Source of the DNA: Hyphomicrobiales bacterium
GTDB lineage: Bacteria; Pseudomonadota; Alphaproteobacteria; Rhizobiales; Rhizobiaceae
Length of the DNA stretch: 64,000 bases
Assembly (NCBI GenBank): GCA_021775455.1
Contig: JAJFHU010000053.1
Coordinates: 33,330-97,329, forward strand
Reading direction: 5' to 3'
Within the stretch, counting starts at the first letter, position 1. Every line of letters begins with the position of its first letter. The notes under the pieces are model-generated. The model did not search any database. It was not told where the DNA came from and was given only the letters and a program-made list of their open reading frames with translations. The position numbers and the translations under genes were made by a program. Below, piece after piece: positions 45,323 to 54,608 of the stretch.

Positions 45323-45416
45323 GACTCAACCTCATGATGAAACAAATCTTGAAATTCTCAATAGCAAGAATAACAGAATTGTTCAACACAGTAAAATTAT
45401 TTTCCTCACAGGAAAA

Positions 45417-46049
45417 TTATCGATCGTTTCCGTAACTGATCACCGAAAGAAACCGAATTGGCAGTTTTCTGAGGTCTTCCGGACCATGTGCGGCCTCAGA
45501 ATCAAAGAAAAGAGCATCACCGGGCTCCAGAAAATAGGTTTCATCCCCATGCCGGTACACCAACTCCCCTTCCAACATGAAGATAAACTCAAGTCCGGGA
45601 TGCTGGAATATCGGAAACACATCTGATTGCTCCGAAAGAGTAATAAGATATGGTTCGACCGTTATTGAACCATGCGGTGTGTGCCCGAGAAGTTCATATT
45701 GATGCCCGGCGCGGGTACCGCGGCGTTCAATTTTCAACCCAGTGCCAGCCTTTACAAAGGTTGCGTCGCGCGTTTCTTCAAATCCACGAAACAATGCCGT
45801 TACAGGTACATTTAGAGCTCGGGACAATGAATGGATTGTCGACAGTGATGGAGAAGTGGAACCATTTTCGATTTTTGAAAGCATACCGGCGGAAATTCCG
45901 GACGCCTTGGACAGTTCCTGAATGGTCAATCCCATTTTTTCACGAAACTGGTGAACTGAACGACCCAACGCCTGTTCCAGCAACCTTCGCTCAGCCCCAT
46001 CTGCGCTGTGCGGATCCTGATCCAGTCGAGTCTCTTTACGCTTGTTCAT
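45417..46049 (-). CDS. XRE-family transcriptional regulator with cupin domain
   Basis: This 210-residue protein has a helix-turn-helix at about residues 30-85 (MGLTIQELSKASGISAGMLSKIENG; SLSTIHSLSRALNVPVTAL, in parts) and a cupin sensor at about 135-205 (GLEFIFMLEGELVYRHGDETYFLEPGDALFFD, in parts). Such HTH-cupin proteins (PuuR/SutR-like) commonly control amine and amino-acid catabolic genes. It is embedded in the same-strand cluster between the racemase-like gene and the glx/mgs-like genes, so it probably regulates its own operon. Confidence 0.9.
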   Translation of the reverse strand: MNKRKETRLDQDPHSADGAERRLLEQALGRSVHQFREKMGLTIQELSKASGISAGMLSKIENGSTSPSLSTIHSLSRALNVPVTALFRGFEETRDATFVKAGTGLKIERRGTRAGHQYELLGHTPHGSITVEPYLITLSEQSDVFPIFQHPGLEFIFMLEGELVYRHGDETYFLEPGDALFFDSEAAHGPEDLRKLPIRFLSVISYGNDR

Positions 46050-46111
46050 GAACCGTTTTTAGCAGCTATTTGGAAATTCTCCAGTTGAAACAGCAATTTC
46101 AATTTGGGTGA

Positions 46112-46918
46112 TCATCCAACGGTCGCACACTCATAAAGCCGCCCCCACACAGGCATTAAATCGTCGATTCCAGCAAGTCTTAAAGTATGCCAGGCCATGG
46201 CGTGGTTTGATGAGGTTACCGGCAATCCGATACGTTTCTCAATTTCGGGGATGGCTTCGACCAACCGGATACTGGTGCAAGAAACAAAAACCAAATCGAC
46301 GTCTTGCTTCCATATAATCGCTTCAATTGCATCTGAGACGCTTTGTGTATCAATTCGCGCAACTACAGGATCCTGTTCTTCATTGAACGAACCAAACACC
46401 GGCACAGTAAAACCGGCATTCTCGATATAGGCCTGCAATTTTTCATTCACGTCACGTCGGTAAGGTGTGAGAACCGCAATTCTTTTTGCACCAAGTGCCC
46501 TGAAAGCGGCAAATGCGGATGTTATCGGCGTAGTGCATTTGGCGTCCGGTTGCACTTCGCGGATACGTTTAAACACCGTTTCTTCACCCATAACCACAGT
46601 AGCTGAAGTGCATCCATAAGCGACTACATCCAGTGGTGTTCCGGGAAGGATCATTTCCACAGTCGCCGCAATTTTACCCTCCATTGCGGCAAGCGTTTCA
46701 GGCGTAACTGCATTGGAATTTGCGATCCGCGCGCAATACTGTTCAACACCTGGAACGGTATAAATTTTTCGAAACTCGTGCTCCAGGGTGTAATCAGACG
46801 AGAGAACCACCAATCCAATCTTGGCCCGATAGCCAATTCCCTCTTTTTCGGTAAAAGGAATATGCTCAATCATCTCGCGTTGTTTGGCATCTTCATCCCA
46901 CACATTTTCAGTCACCAT
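46112..46918 (-). CDS. Asp/Glu racemase superfamily protein (maleate isomerase/EutA-like)
   Basis: The 268-residue protein has two catalytic-type cysteines in related settings: AYGCTSATVVMGEE (first half) and VFVSCTSIRLVEAI (second half). It also has IGLVVLSSDYTLEHEF and the C-terminal GLPVTSSNHAMAWHTLRLAG. This is the pattern of maleate cis-trans isomerase, arylmalonate decarboxylase and the ectoine-utilisation protein EutA. The ATG at 46918 lies 11 nt inside the end of the dehydrogenase gene, so translation is probably coupled. In this context it may racemise or isomerise an amino acid handled by its neighbours; this is inference. Confidence 0.85.
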   Translation of the reverse strand: MVTENVWDEDAKQREMIEHIPFTEKEGIGYRAKIGLVVLSSDYTLEHEFRKIYTVPGVEQYCARIANSNAVTPETLAAMEGKIAATVEMILPGTPLDVVAYGCTSATVVMGEETVFKRIREVQPDAKCTTPITSAFAAFRALGAKRIAVLTPYRRDVNEKLQAYIENAGFTVPVFGSFNEEQDPVVARIDTQSVSDAIEAIIWKQDVDLVFVSCTSIRLVEAIPEIEKRIGLPVTSSNHAMAWHTLRLAGIDDLMPVWGRLYECATVG

Positions 46919-48155
46919 AACGCATGCCCTTTCTGTCAATCTCCGGCTGACGTTGCCGTACGAGGTCAGACAGTATTTTGGCAGAACCGCAAGCCATGGT
47001 CCATCCCAGATGGCCATGGCCGGTATTCAGCCACAGATTATCAATGGGTGAGCGGTCAATTACCGGCATGCATTTTGGCGTCATGGGTCGAAGGCCAGCC
47101 CAGTAGGTAGGTTTGGTAAAATCAGCCGCACCATCAAACAGTTCTTTGCCTCCTGCTATAATCGCCTGAAAATCCTTTTCTGCGTACGAAGTGTTGTACC
47201 CTCCAATTTCAGCAATTGATGTCAGGCGCAGGCGATCGCCGAGCGGATCAAATGCAAGAAGATTATCTTCATCAACCCCAGCTTGCCCGGGGCCTTTGGA
47301 TGCATCTATCATCGGGAAAGTGACGGAAAATCCCTTAACGGGATATATTGGCAGATTGATACCCAGAGATTTCAATATATGCCGACTGTGCACTCCAAGG
47401 CAGGTCACATATTGATCCGCAGTCAGTCGATCCTTGTCAGTTATCAATGCCTTGATTTCACCATTCACCTGTTCGAGAGAAATGATACGTTCACCCAAGC
47501 GAAATTTCACACCAAGCTTCTTGCATGCCTTGGCCAAATTGACGGTAAAAAGATTGGAATCACCGCTCATGTCGCCGGGCGCATACAGCGCACCCATGAT
47601 CTCTTCACGAATTTTTGCAAAATTAGGCTCACGTTTGACCACATCGTCTCGGTCCAGCAATTCAGCTTCAATCCCGTTTTGCTTGAGTAACTTTACTTTC
47701 TCTGCGCCAAGATCACAGGATTTTTGCTTTCGGTAAACATAGAGCAGACCGCTTCGTGAAAGATCAAATTCAACTCCGGTCTCCTTGACAACGTTCTCCA
47801 GCATTTTAAGAGAATACTTTGCCAACCGTTGCATGTTGTCAGAATTTTCCCTTGAACGCTGTGGCGAGCATTCTCGCAGAAACTTCAACGCCCAAATCCA
47901 CTGTGCCGGCGAGATTTTCAATGAAAAGCGGATTTTTTGATCATTGCGCCACAAGGACCGCATCATCATTCCGGGCGCTCTTGGCGATGCCCAGGCAAAG
48001 GCATGCCCTGCCGAGAGTAATCCCGCATTTCCAAGACTTGCAATGGAAGCAACATCCTGTGCTTCGTCAACAACGATAACTTCGTGACCGTCTTTCGCCA
48101 ATTGGTAGGCGCAGGTTACCCCTACAACACCCGCACCCATTACAATGATTTTCAT
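46908..48155 (-). CDS. D-amino-acid dehydrogenase (DadA-like)
   Basis: This 415-residue flavoprotein has an N-terminal FAD motif MGAGVVGVTCAYQLAKDGHEV, VVDEAQDVASIASLGNAGLLS, and later YAPGDMSGDSNLFTVNLA, VNGEIKALITDKDRL, LPIYPVKGFSVTFP and the C-terminal LNTGHGHLGWTMACGSAK. These match the DadA small-subunit family, which oxidises D-amino acids to keto acids and ammonia with a quinone acceptor. It lies between ridA and a racemase-like gene. That trio (racemase, D-dehydrogenase, imine deaminase) is coherent for amino-acid breakdown. Confidence 0.9.
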   Translation of the reverse strand: MKIIVMGAGVVGVTCAYQLAKDGHEVIVVDEAQDVASIASLGNAGLLSAGHAFAWASPRAPGMMMRSLWRNDQKIRFSLKISPAQWIWALKFLRECSPQRSRENSDNMQRLAKYSLKMLENVVKETGVEFDLSRSGLLYVYRKQKSCDLGAEKVKLLKQNGIEAELLDRDDVVKREPNFAKIREEIMGALYAPGDMSGDSNLFTVNLAKACKKLGVKFRLGERIISLEQVNGEIKALITDKDRLTADQYVTCLGVHSRHILKSLGINLPIYPVKGFSVTFPMIDASKGPGQAGVDEDNLLAFDPLGDRLRLTSIAEIGGYNTSYAEKDFQAIIAGGKELFDGAADFTKPTYWAGLRPMTPKCMPVIDRSPIDNLWLNTGHGHLGWTMACGSAKILSDLVRQRQPEIDRKGMRYGD

Positions 48156-48176
48156 GAGATTGCCCCAAGCAATAGA

Positions 48177-48530
48177 TTATTCAATCGCTGCAATTACGCC
48201 AATTTCAACTGTGAACTTTGGCGAAGCAAGGCGGGACTCAACGCAAGCTCTGGCTGGAGTATTGCCCGGAGAAACCCAGGCATCCCAAACGGCATTCATC
48301 TCGGCAAAATCATCCATATTGACCAACCAGATTGTTGCCGACAACAATTTGGTTTTATCGGTTCCAGCCTCAGCCAAAAGTTCGTCAATTTGCTCAAGAA
48401 TGTTTTTGGTCTGGTCCGTTACTGATCCGCCACCAGCTTTTTGCGCCACTTGTCCTGCTGTATAACATACGTTCCCGTGAACCACTGCCTGGCTCATACG
48501 ATCTCCAGTTTTGATGCGTTTGATCAACAT
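48177..48530 (-). CDS. ridA: RidA family protein (reactive imine deaminase)
   Basis: The 117-residue protein of the YjgF/YER057c/UK114 family contains HGNVCYTAGQVAQKAGG, SVTDQTKNILEQIDELLAEAG, LLSATIWLVNM and the C-terminal GNTPARACVESRLASPKFTVEIGVI with the family Arg in ARACVE. RidA-like proteins hydrolyse enamine/imine intermediates released by amino-acid-oxidising enzymes. It is the first gene of the cluster, 21 nt upstream of the DadA-like gene. The ATG at 48530 is preferred over a GTG at 48542. Confidence 0.9.
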   Translation of the reverse strand: MLIKRIKTGDRMSQAVVHGNVCYTAGQVAQKAGGGSVTDQTKNILEQIDELLAEAGTDKTKLLSATIWLVNMDDFAEMNAVWDAWVSPGNTPARACVESRLASPKFTVEIGVIAAIE

Positions 48531-48709
48531 GTTTTTCTCCACCGCAAATATTTTGCCTGTCCGTTTGTCCAGTGGAGACGATAAGCAGCCTATACATGTC
48601 TTTGCAAGGGATAATCAGGCGTAACCATTTCGGGTTATTTTGCTTTCCCTTTGATCACTTCCCCTGTATGAGAGGCGCAGATAACACCTCCCAAAACCTG
48701 GTGACGAAA

Positions 48710-50533
48710 ATGAAGCTGCGCAATATTGCGATTATTGCCCATGTTGACCATGGGAAAACAACACTCATTGATGTGCTCTTGAAGCAGTCTGGGATGTTCC
48801 GTGACAATCAGCAGACCGAAGAGCGGATGATGGATTCCAACGACCTTGAGCGCGAGCGCGGAATTACGATCCTTGCCAAGGTTACTTCACTGGTTTGGAA
48901 AGACACCCGTATAAATATTGTTGATACTCCGGGCCATGCCGACTTCGGTGGTGAAGTAGAGCGTATCCTGCACATGGTCGATGGTGTCATAATTCTTGTT
49001 GATGCTGCAGAAGGCCCGATGCCACAGACCAAGTTTGTTTTGCAAAAAGCTCTCAAGCTTGGCCTCAAACCAATTGTAGCCATCAACAAGATCGACAAGG
49101 ACGAAGCACGTCCTGATGAAGTCATCAATGAAGTATTTGACCTGTTTGTTGCCCTGGATGCCAACGAAGAGCAGCTCGACTTCAAAATTCTCTATGGCTC
49201 TGCGAAACAGGGCTGGATGGCAAACGAGCCGGAAGGTCCCAAAGATGATATGGCACCGCTTCTCGACATGGTGGCCGAACATGTTGACGAGCCGCATGTT
49301 GAAGATGGTCCGTTCCGCATGCTCGCAACAACTATCGAAACCAATCCCTATTTGGGACGCCTTCTGACTGGCCGGGTAGTTTCTGGCAAACTTAGCCCCA
49401 ACCAACCGGTAATTGCGCTTTCCCGCGAAGGCAAAACCGTTGAACAAGGCCGGGCAACACAAGTTCTGGCGTTTCGCGGAATTGAAAGAACGCCAATTGA
49501 TGCGGCTGAAGCCGGCGACATCATCTCAATCGCAGGCCTGTCAAAGGCCACCGTTGCAGATACTCTTGCTGCACCCGGGGTTACGGCAGCGCTTCAGGCT
49601 CAACCGGTAGATCCCCCCACCCTTTCGATGACCTTCCGCGTCAATGACGGACCATTGGCAGGTCGCGATGGTTCAAAAGTACAAAGTCGCGTCATCGGAG
49701 AGCGTCTTGAACGCGAAGCTGAAGGCAACGTTGCGCTGGAAGTCAGCCGCGGCGATGATCGCGATTCTTACACCGTGGCAGGGCGCGGGGAACTGCAACT
49801 TGCCATTTTGATTGAGACCATGCGCCGTGAAGGCTTTGAACTAACTGTCGGTCGTCCGCAAGTCGTCATGAAAACTGCCGACGATGGCTCCAAGCTCGAA
49901 CCGGTTGAGGAAATCACAATCGATGTCGATGAAGAATTTGCGAGCGCTGTGGTAAAGAAGATTTCCGAACGGCGCGGAGAGCTTCTTGAGATGCGATCAT
50001 CAGGGATCGGGCGAACAAGACTGGTATTTGAAGCCCCTACTCGTGGCTTGATTGGCTACCAGCCAGAACTTCTTTCAGATACACGCGGCACTGCAACATT
50101 CAACCGTGTCTTCAAGGAATTTTCTCCGTTCATGGGCCGTATTCCTTCCCGCAATACCGGTGTATTGATTTCAAATGGCGATGGTGATGCGGTCGCCTAT
50201 GCAATTTGGAACCTGGAAGAACGCGGGGGAATGTTTGTTGTACCCGGTGACAAGGTTTATTCCGGAATGGTTGTTGGGGAACATTCCCGGGGCAATGACC
50301 TTGAAGTCAATGTCCTCCGGGGTAAACAACTAACCAACATCCGCTCATCCGGCAAAGATGATGCTGTACGCCTAACTCCGATAGTGAAAATGACACTGGA
50401 AAAGGCTCTCGCCTACATTGCCGATGATGAATTGGTTGAAGTGACGCCAAAGTTCCTGCGCCTGCGCAAAGCTCTGCTGGACACCCATGATCGCAAACGG
50501 GCATTGAGGGCCCAGCAAGCTGAGGTGGGTTAA
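48710..50533 (+). CDS. typA: Ribosome-associated GTPase TypA/BipA
   Basis: The 607-residue translational GTPase has intact G motifs: [19 protein letters not shown] (G1), ERERGITI (G2), [16 protein letters not shown] (G3) and NKIDK (G4). EF-Tu-like and EF-G-like domains follow, then the TypA-specific C-terminus ([35 protein letters not shown]). It acts on the 70S ribosome or in 50S assembly under stress and at low temperature. The start [15 protein letters not shown] at 48710 is chosen; the upstream 46 codons are unlike the family. It is divergent from ridA. Confidence 0.97.
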   Translation: MKLRNIAIIAHVDHGKTTLIDVLLKQSGMFRDNQQTEERMMDSNDLERERGITILAKVTSLVWKDTRINIVDTPGHADFGGEVERILHMVDGVIILVDAAEGPMPQTKFVLQKALKLGLKPIVAINKIDKDEARPDEVINEVFDLFVALDANEEQLDFKILYGSAKQGWMANEPEGPKDDMAPLLDMVAEHVDEPHVEDGPFRMLATTIETNPYLGRLLTGRVVSGKLSPNQPVIALSREGKTVEQGRATQVLAFRGIERTPIDAAEAGDIISIAGLSKATVADTLAAPGVTAALQAQPVDPPTLSMTFRVNDGPLAGRDGSKVQSRVIGERLEREAEGNVALEVSRGDDRDSYTVAGRGELQLAILIETMRREGFELTVGRPQVVMKTADDGSKLEPVEEITIDVDEEFASAVVKKISERRGELLEMRSSGIGRTRLVFEAPTRGLIGYQPELLSDTRGTATFNRVFKEFSPFMGRIPSRNTGVLISNGDGDAVAYAIWNLEERGGMFVVPGDKVYSGMVVGEHSRGNDLEVNVLRGKQLTNIRSSGKDDAVRLTPIVKMTLEKALAYIADDELVEVTPKFLRLRKALLDTHDRKRALRAQQAEVG

Positions 50534-50616
50534 TCTGCATGATCTTAAAGTAAAAAGTTCCGCAGAAAGCGATTCAACTCAACCTCTGCGAAACCTCTGG
50601 CGGTATCCGGGTTTTG

Positions 50617-51510
50617 TTACAGCTCGGCTACAAAAGCCTCAAGATCCGTGAGACCTTCCAACCCCTCTGCAGCCTCGGCGCCTTCGGCTGCTGCGGCATC
50701 TTCCTCGGCAAGCATCTCTGCTTCCTCTCCGCCTTCCACTACCTCGCCGAGTTCCATCTCTTCTGTTGCGTCTGCTCTTTCCGTGGCAATTTGATCGTCC
50801 AACCGTTCGGCTTCCGCAAAGTCGGATTCTCGAGCAGCACCAGATTCTGTTTGCGCCCTGTCAACCAACGAATCCCGTTCGTTTGCAATTTCACTTATAG
50901 TTTGCGGTTTTTCCGATGATGCCTCTCCCAAATTGGGTCGCTTGATTTCAGGACCTTCCTGTTGGAAGGAACTGGGTCGTTTCAGGCCTGAAGAACCGGC
51001 ACCGCCCCTTGATGCTCCCAATTCACCTGGAGCAACTGGCCTAAAATCGCCTTCCGTCGCTTTCGGCGCGTTGCCAAATTCTTGTCTTGCATCAGCTGGC
51101 TTAAATGATTCGCCATTACCGACCCCTTGAGACCTGAATGTTCCGCTGGTGCTATTTTCCAGGCTTCTCACATTTCCCGCCCCATCCGATCGGAATGTTC
51201 CACGGGCTTTATTTTCCAGGCCACCTGTGTTTCCTGATCCACCTGACCGGAAAGTTCCGCTGTAGTTGTTCCGCAAGGAACCACTATTATTCGCCGCAGA
51301 TGTTCTTGGAGTAACCGTTACAGAGGATGTTGTTTCTTCTCCTCCAGCGGTGGCGCCCCTTTGTGCGGACGATCCAGAACCACCTGCCCCACCTTCACCA
51401 GCTCTTAGTTGATTTAAGAAACTGTCAATTGCTTGGTCGGCCTCCTGCGCTTGAGCGTTTGTACTTGCTGCGGGAAACATCTGATTATAATTGTTGATTC
51501 CTTCTGGCAT
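50617..51510 (-). CDS. Acidic, repeat-containing low-complexity protein (unknown)
   Basis: The 297-residue protein has a very strong ribosome-binding site (GAGGAGGAAATT) before the ATG at 51510 and no signal peptide. It is rich in Gly, Ser, Ala and Glu and has no recognised domain. Residues 84-140 contain three copies of a 19-residue unit with GTFRS at 85, 104 and 123. A basic-proline segment follows (LKRPSSFQQEGPEIKRPN, about 176-193). The C-terminal ~90 residues are strongly acidic and alanine-rich. The unstructured composition and lack of an export signal fit a scaffold or a secreted effector; this is inference. Its promoter lies in a very AT-rich block. It is probably an accessory or recently acquired gene. 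Confidence 0.72.
   Translation of the reverse strand: MPEGINNYNQMFPAASTNAQAQEADQAIDSFLNQLRAGEGGAGGSGSSAQRGATAGGEETTSSVTVTPRTSAANNSGSLRNNYSGTFRSGGSGNTGGLENKARGTFRSDGAGNVRSLENSTSGTFRSQGVGNGESFKPADARQEFGNAPKATEGDFRPVAPGELGASRGGAGSSGLKRPSSFQQEGPEIKRPNLGEASSEKPQTISEIANERDSLVDRAQTESGAARESDFAEAERLDDQIATERADATEEMELGEVVEGGEEAEMLAEEDAAAAEGAEAAEGLEGLTDLEAFVAEL
51091..51261 (-). repeat. Three 57-bp tandem repeats inside the acidic-protein gene
   Basis: The encoded 19-residue unit carries GTFRS, then xGxGNxxSLEN-like residues, in register three times at exact 19-residue spacing. The DNA copies are diverged (about half to two thirds identical by eye), so the repeat is old enough to have drifted but is kept in frame. 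Confidence 0.75.
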
Positions 51511-51540
51511 AATTTCCTCCTCGTATTTGAATTTTACCTC

Positions 51541-51680
51541 CACAATTTATATTATTTAATATATATATTTATTATTAATGTCAATTTTGATATAACTTTC
51601 CTTTGTAAATATTCATATACCATTGATTTTATTATACTTTTATATATACGAAATATATATTTATATGTATTTTTATTTAT
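51541..51680. other. Extreme AT-rich intergenic block
   Basis: Counting gives 17 G or C in these 140 bases (about 12%), against roughly half in the flanking genes. It holds no supported gene and consists of TATATA and ATTTATTT runs. It lies between the acidic-protein gene (start 51510) and the lipase gene (start 51797) and must contain the promoter of at least one of them. Confidence 0.85.
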
Positions 51681-51796
51681 TTGGAAGACATGAACCCTGT
51701 GTGAATTACACTCACAGATGCATTGCACTCAGGAAAAGACTGCTCTTAGGCCAAATAATTCTCATTTTTTTCCTGTATTTGTTGTAAGGCCCTCAC

Positions 51797-52549
51797 ATGA
51801 AAATATTCACTTCTCTTTCAGTCTCATGCTTAATGATTATGCTGTGTTGTAGTTCATTAAATAATGAATCACAGGCGGCAGAAATTTCAGATGTTTCATC
51901 AATTGAACAAGTCATCATTCTGCACGGAATTGCCCGCTCAAGCAGTCACATGGAACCTTTGGCCGAATTCATTGAGGCAAATGGATTTGATGTTCACAAT
52001 ATTGATTATCCTTCAACCGAGTTTCCGCTTGGAGAATTGGTAGACAATTTACACCAAGAGATCAGCCAGGTAATTGATCCGGCGCGACCCGTGCATTTCA
52101 TCGGATATTCCATGGGTGGGCTGGTAACGCGAATTTACCTCGACAAATATCGCCCGGATAATTTGGGGCGGGTTGTCCAGCTTGCTTCACCCAACAGTGG
52201 GAGCGAAGTTGCTGACTTTGTTAAAGATAACTGGCTATACCAGATTATTTATGGTCCTGCTGGTCAGCAATTGATTACCGATCAATCAAACCTCGGTGGA
52301 ATTTTGGGCACAGTAGACTATGACCTCGGTGTAGTTGCAGGAAACTTTTCCATAGATCCGGTATCTTCCGCGATCATCCCCGGGGATGATGATGGCAAGG
52401 TCTCAGTTGAAAGTACCAAGGTTGAGGGAATGAAAGACCATGTCGTCGTCCCTGCCAGCCACACGTTCTTTCCAGCAAACACCGATGTTCAAAGAGAAGC
52501 GCTGCATTTCCTGCAACATGGAGCATTCAGCAGTACGTCAGAACAGTAA
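51797..52549 (+). CDS. Secreted alpha/beta-hydrolase (lipase/esterase)
   Basis: This 250-residue protein has an N-terminal signal sequence (MKIFTSLSVSCLMIMLCC). The lipase core reads VIILHGIARSSSHMEPLAEF, nucleophile Ser in FIGYSMGGLVTRIYL, an acidic residue in PGDDDGKVSVEST, and His in VPASHTFFPAN. It is similar to small triacylglycerol lipases and GPI-inositol-deacylase-like esterases. A lipoprotein anchor is possible because cysteines lie near the end of the hydrophobic segment, but the lipobox is poor. It overlaps the convergent DUF1194 gene by 12 nt. Confidence 0.87.
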   Translation: MKIFTSLSVSCLMIMLCCSSLNNESQAAEISDVSSIEQVIILHGIARSSSHMEPLAEFIEANGFDVHNIDYPSTEFPLGELVDNLHQEISQVIDPARPVHFIGYSMGGLVTRIYLDKYRPDNLGRVVQLASPNSGSEVADFVKDNWLYQIIYGPAGQQLITDQSNLGGILGTVDYDLGVVAGNFSIDPVSSAIIPGDDDGKVSVESTKVEGMKDHVVVPASHTFFPANTDVQREALHFLQHGAFSSTSEQ

Positions 52550-53269
52550 TGGACCGCCGATCTCCTTCAAAAGCTTTTTAACCATCGCGCGGCGGTACTC
52601 AACATAGTCATTTGCTCTTTCCACGAATGCACCCGGACCGCCGATGACAAAATCTTGATAATAATTTTGCAAGTATGGCGCTTCATTCAAAATTACCAGA
52701 CCATTTATTGTAATTCCCGCTGCAATGCTCCTGTCACGTTGTATGGTTGGTGGCAAATTCACGTTATTTCTTCCGTCACCTGAAATGTCGAGAACCTTCC
52801 GTCTTGCGATATATGGAGCGCTCAGTATGTGTTTTCGACTGAACTCAATCGCACCACTAATATCCGTCAAATTTCTACTGTATCGGCGTTTCATGGAACG
52901 AACCTGTTTTGCAAATTCCGAGATACCGGCTGGTGTTTCAAGGACGCCCCAGTCAATTTTTACAGTCTGATCGGAAAAACCGGACCATTGAATTACTGAA
53001 ACAGCAATTCGGCCATGGGCTCCTCCCCTGATTGCCTCTACAACCTCTGGAGCCGATATTGCGCGAGCCAGGCCTTCCCGTTGCAACCTGTACTCAGTTA
53101 CATCGACGCTGCTGGATACATCGAGTGCAAGCAACAAAATCAGATCCACATTCTTGTTCGTGTTTGCAGAACCAGTTGGTGTCACAAGTGCCAAGGAAAC
53201 AACCAGGAGAAGCAATACTTGCTGAAAAATACCCCATGCTCGGGAAATACTGGATTTGACGTTTCTCAT
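52538..53269 (-). CDS. DUF1194 (von Willebrand factor A-like) secreted protein
   Basis: The 243-residue protein has a signal peptide (IFQQVLLLLVVSLALVTPTGSA) and a VWA-like fold: DLILLLALDVSSSVD with the MIDAS DxSxS motif, ISVIQWSG-type strand (AVSVIQWSGFSDQ), and KVLDISGDGRNN. This is DUF1194, common in Hyphomicrobiales and of unknown function. The ATG at 53269 shares one base with the stop of the GlxA-type regulator gene (TGATG), so the two are translationally coupled. The longest frame begins at a TTG three bases earlier. Confidence 0.87.
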   Translation of the reverse strand: MRNVKSSISRAWGIFQQVLLLLVVSLALVTPTGSANTNKNVDLILLLALDVSSSVDVTEYRLQREGLARAISAPEVVEAIRGGAHGRIAVSVIQWSGFSDQTVKIDWGVLETPAGISEFAKQVRSMKRRYSRNLTDISGAIEFSRKHILSAPYIARRKVLDISGDGRNNVNLPPTIQRDRSIAAGITINGLVILNEAPYLQNYYQDFVIGGPGAFVERANDYVEYRRAMVKKLLKEIGGPLLF

Positions 53270-54306
53270 CAACGGGCCGTTTCACCACTTCGGGATTGGA
53301 TATTGTGATTTCGTTTGAAATGATCTTTAACCGCAGTCGCAAGGGATTTACGGCTCTCGCTAGGAGTTACCCCAAACTTCCTGCGATATATACGCGTGAA
53401 ATGCGTGGAACCTGCGAACCCGGTCGCAAGGGCCACTTCTCCAATATTCATGGTCGTGTGCTGAATAAGATATCGTGCGTTATCCAACCGCATGTCAGAA
53501 TAATACGCATTGGGGGAAGTGCCTAAATAGCGCCTGAACAAGCGCTGGATTTGGCGAACAGACAGCCCCATTTGGCTGGCAATCGTATTGATATCTATTG
53601 GGTTTTCAATATTTGCGTCCATCAATTCGAGACACCGAACCAGATTTGGATCATGAACCTCAAGGCGTGACTGCACCGCCATACGCTGATTTTCCGTCCC
53701 CTGCCGCTTGTCATGGTGGATAGCGATGTCACGAACGGCATTTGCTAGTATTTCGCCCTGTTCCTGGGCAATCAGCATGATCATCAGATCAACTGGTGCG
53801 GTCCCACCAGCAGCAGTAAGCAAACCACTGTCTTCAATAAATATTTGCGATAGAAAACTGGAGGAGGGAAATGTCTCACGGGCGATATCAAAATATTCCC
53901 AGTGGATCGAACAAGCCCGTCCACGCAAAAGATTGCATTTGGCCAGCAAATAGGAGCCGGTGCAAATTGCACCCAAAAGGGCACCATGGCGCTCCAGTCG
54001 CCGCAAACAATTGCCAATGATATCCAGATCGCCCTGCCGTTCAACACCATCACTTGCGGTTACAATCACAAGGTCTGCGTCGGTCAAATCCTCCAGCTTG
54101 CCGGACACCTGTATTTCAAGACCACTACTCGATACTACCGGATTGCCATCTATCGAGTAACAGCCATACTGAAAGTATGATCCACCAAGCAGCTTGTTCG
54201 CGATCCGAAATGGATCAACCGCCGAGGCGAACGAGATGATCGAAAAGCCGTCAATCAACAAGAATGCGGTGCCGAATTTGGTGCGTATGGATTGTCGGGT
54301 ATTCAT
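53269..54306 (-). CDS. GlxA-family transcriptional regulator (DJ-1/PfpI + AraC HTH)
   Basis: A protein of about 345 residues with an N-terminal amidotransferase-like DJ-1/PfpI domain (FLLIDGFSIISFASAVDPFRIANK; LGAICTGSYLLAKCNLL with the nucleophile-elbow Cys). A C-terminal AraC-type double HTH follows (INTIASQMGLSVRQIQRLFRR; GEVALATGFAGSTHFTRIYRRKFG, in parts). Relatives (GbdR, CdhR, ArgR) control glycine betaine, carnitine or arginine breakdown. The start is uncertain: ATG 54306 fits the family N-terminus, ATG 54318 and TTG 54333 are alternatives. It is coupled to DUF1194 and lies far from the N-methyl amino-acid cluster, which it could still regulate in trans. Confidence 0.88.
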   Translation of the reverse strand: MNTRQSIRTKFGTAFLLIDGFSIISFASAVDPFRIANKLLGGSYFQYGCYSIDGNPVVSSSGLEIQVSGKLEDLTDADLVIVTASDGVERQGDLDIIGNCLRRLERHGALLGAICTGSYLLAKCNLLRGRACSIHWEYFDIARETFPSSSFLSQIFIEDSGLLTAAGGTAPVDLMIMLIAQEQGEILANAVRDIAIHHDKRQGTENQRMAVQSRLEVHDPNLVRCLELMDANIENPIDINTIASQMGLSVRQIQRLFRRYLGTSPNAYYSDMRLDNARYLIQHTTMNIGEVALATGFAGSTHFTRIYRRKFGVTPSESRKSLATAVKDHFKRNHNIQSRSGETAR

Positions 54307-54400
54307 TCGTACAACCATACTTTCAAAATCCAATTCCGCAAGAACAAGCAGTTTTGTAAAATCAAAGCCAGCTACGATATATATTCGTTTTGAAAATGGA

Positions 54401-54487
54401 TGGTGCGGACACCGGGACTTGAACCCGGACAGCTCTAAGGCCGAGGGATTTTAAGTCCCTTGCGTCTACCAATTCCGCCATGTCCGC
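54401..54487 (-). tRNA. tRNA-Leu (anticodon UAA)
   Basis: An 87-nt class II tRNA on the minus strand with an encoded CCA. The acceptor stem GCGGACA pairs with TGTCCGC, the anticodon stem GGGA/TCCC encloses CTTAAAA with anticodon TAA, and the long variable arm and T-arm GGTTCAAGTCC are present. Confidence 0.97.
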
Positions 54488-54608
54488 ATTTTGTCATCTG
54501 ACTAACGGAGTAACGGGCAATTCACAAGGGGAGAATTTCGAATTGGCATTCGACAGTTATTCTGAACCGTTAGGCGTTATTTCACCAGCCATGAACGTTC
54601 GAACTAGG

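Noticed and set aside
50561..50590. CGCAGA...TCTGCG inverted repeat after typA
   Set aside because: Six-base arms with an 18-nt loop and no T run are too weak for a terminator call.
51797..51850. Lipoprotein signal in the lipase N-terminus
   Set aside because: The residues before the candidate cysteines do not match a good lipobox, so an ordinary signal peptide is preferred.
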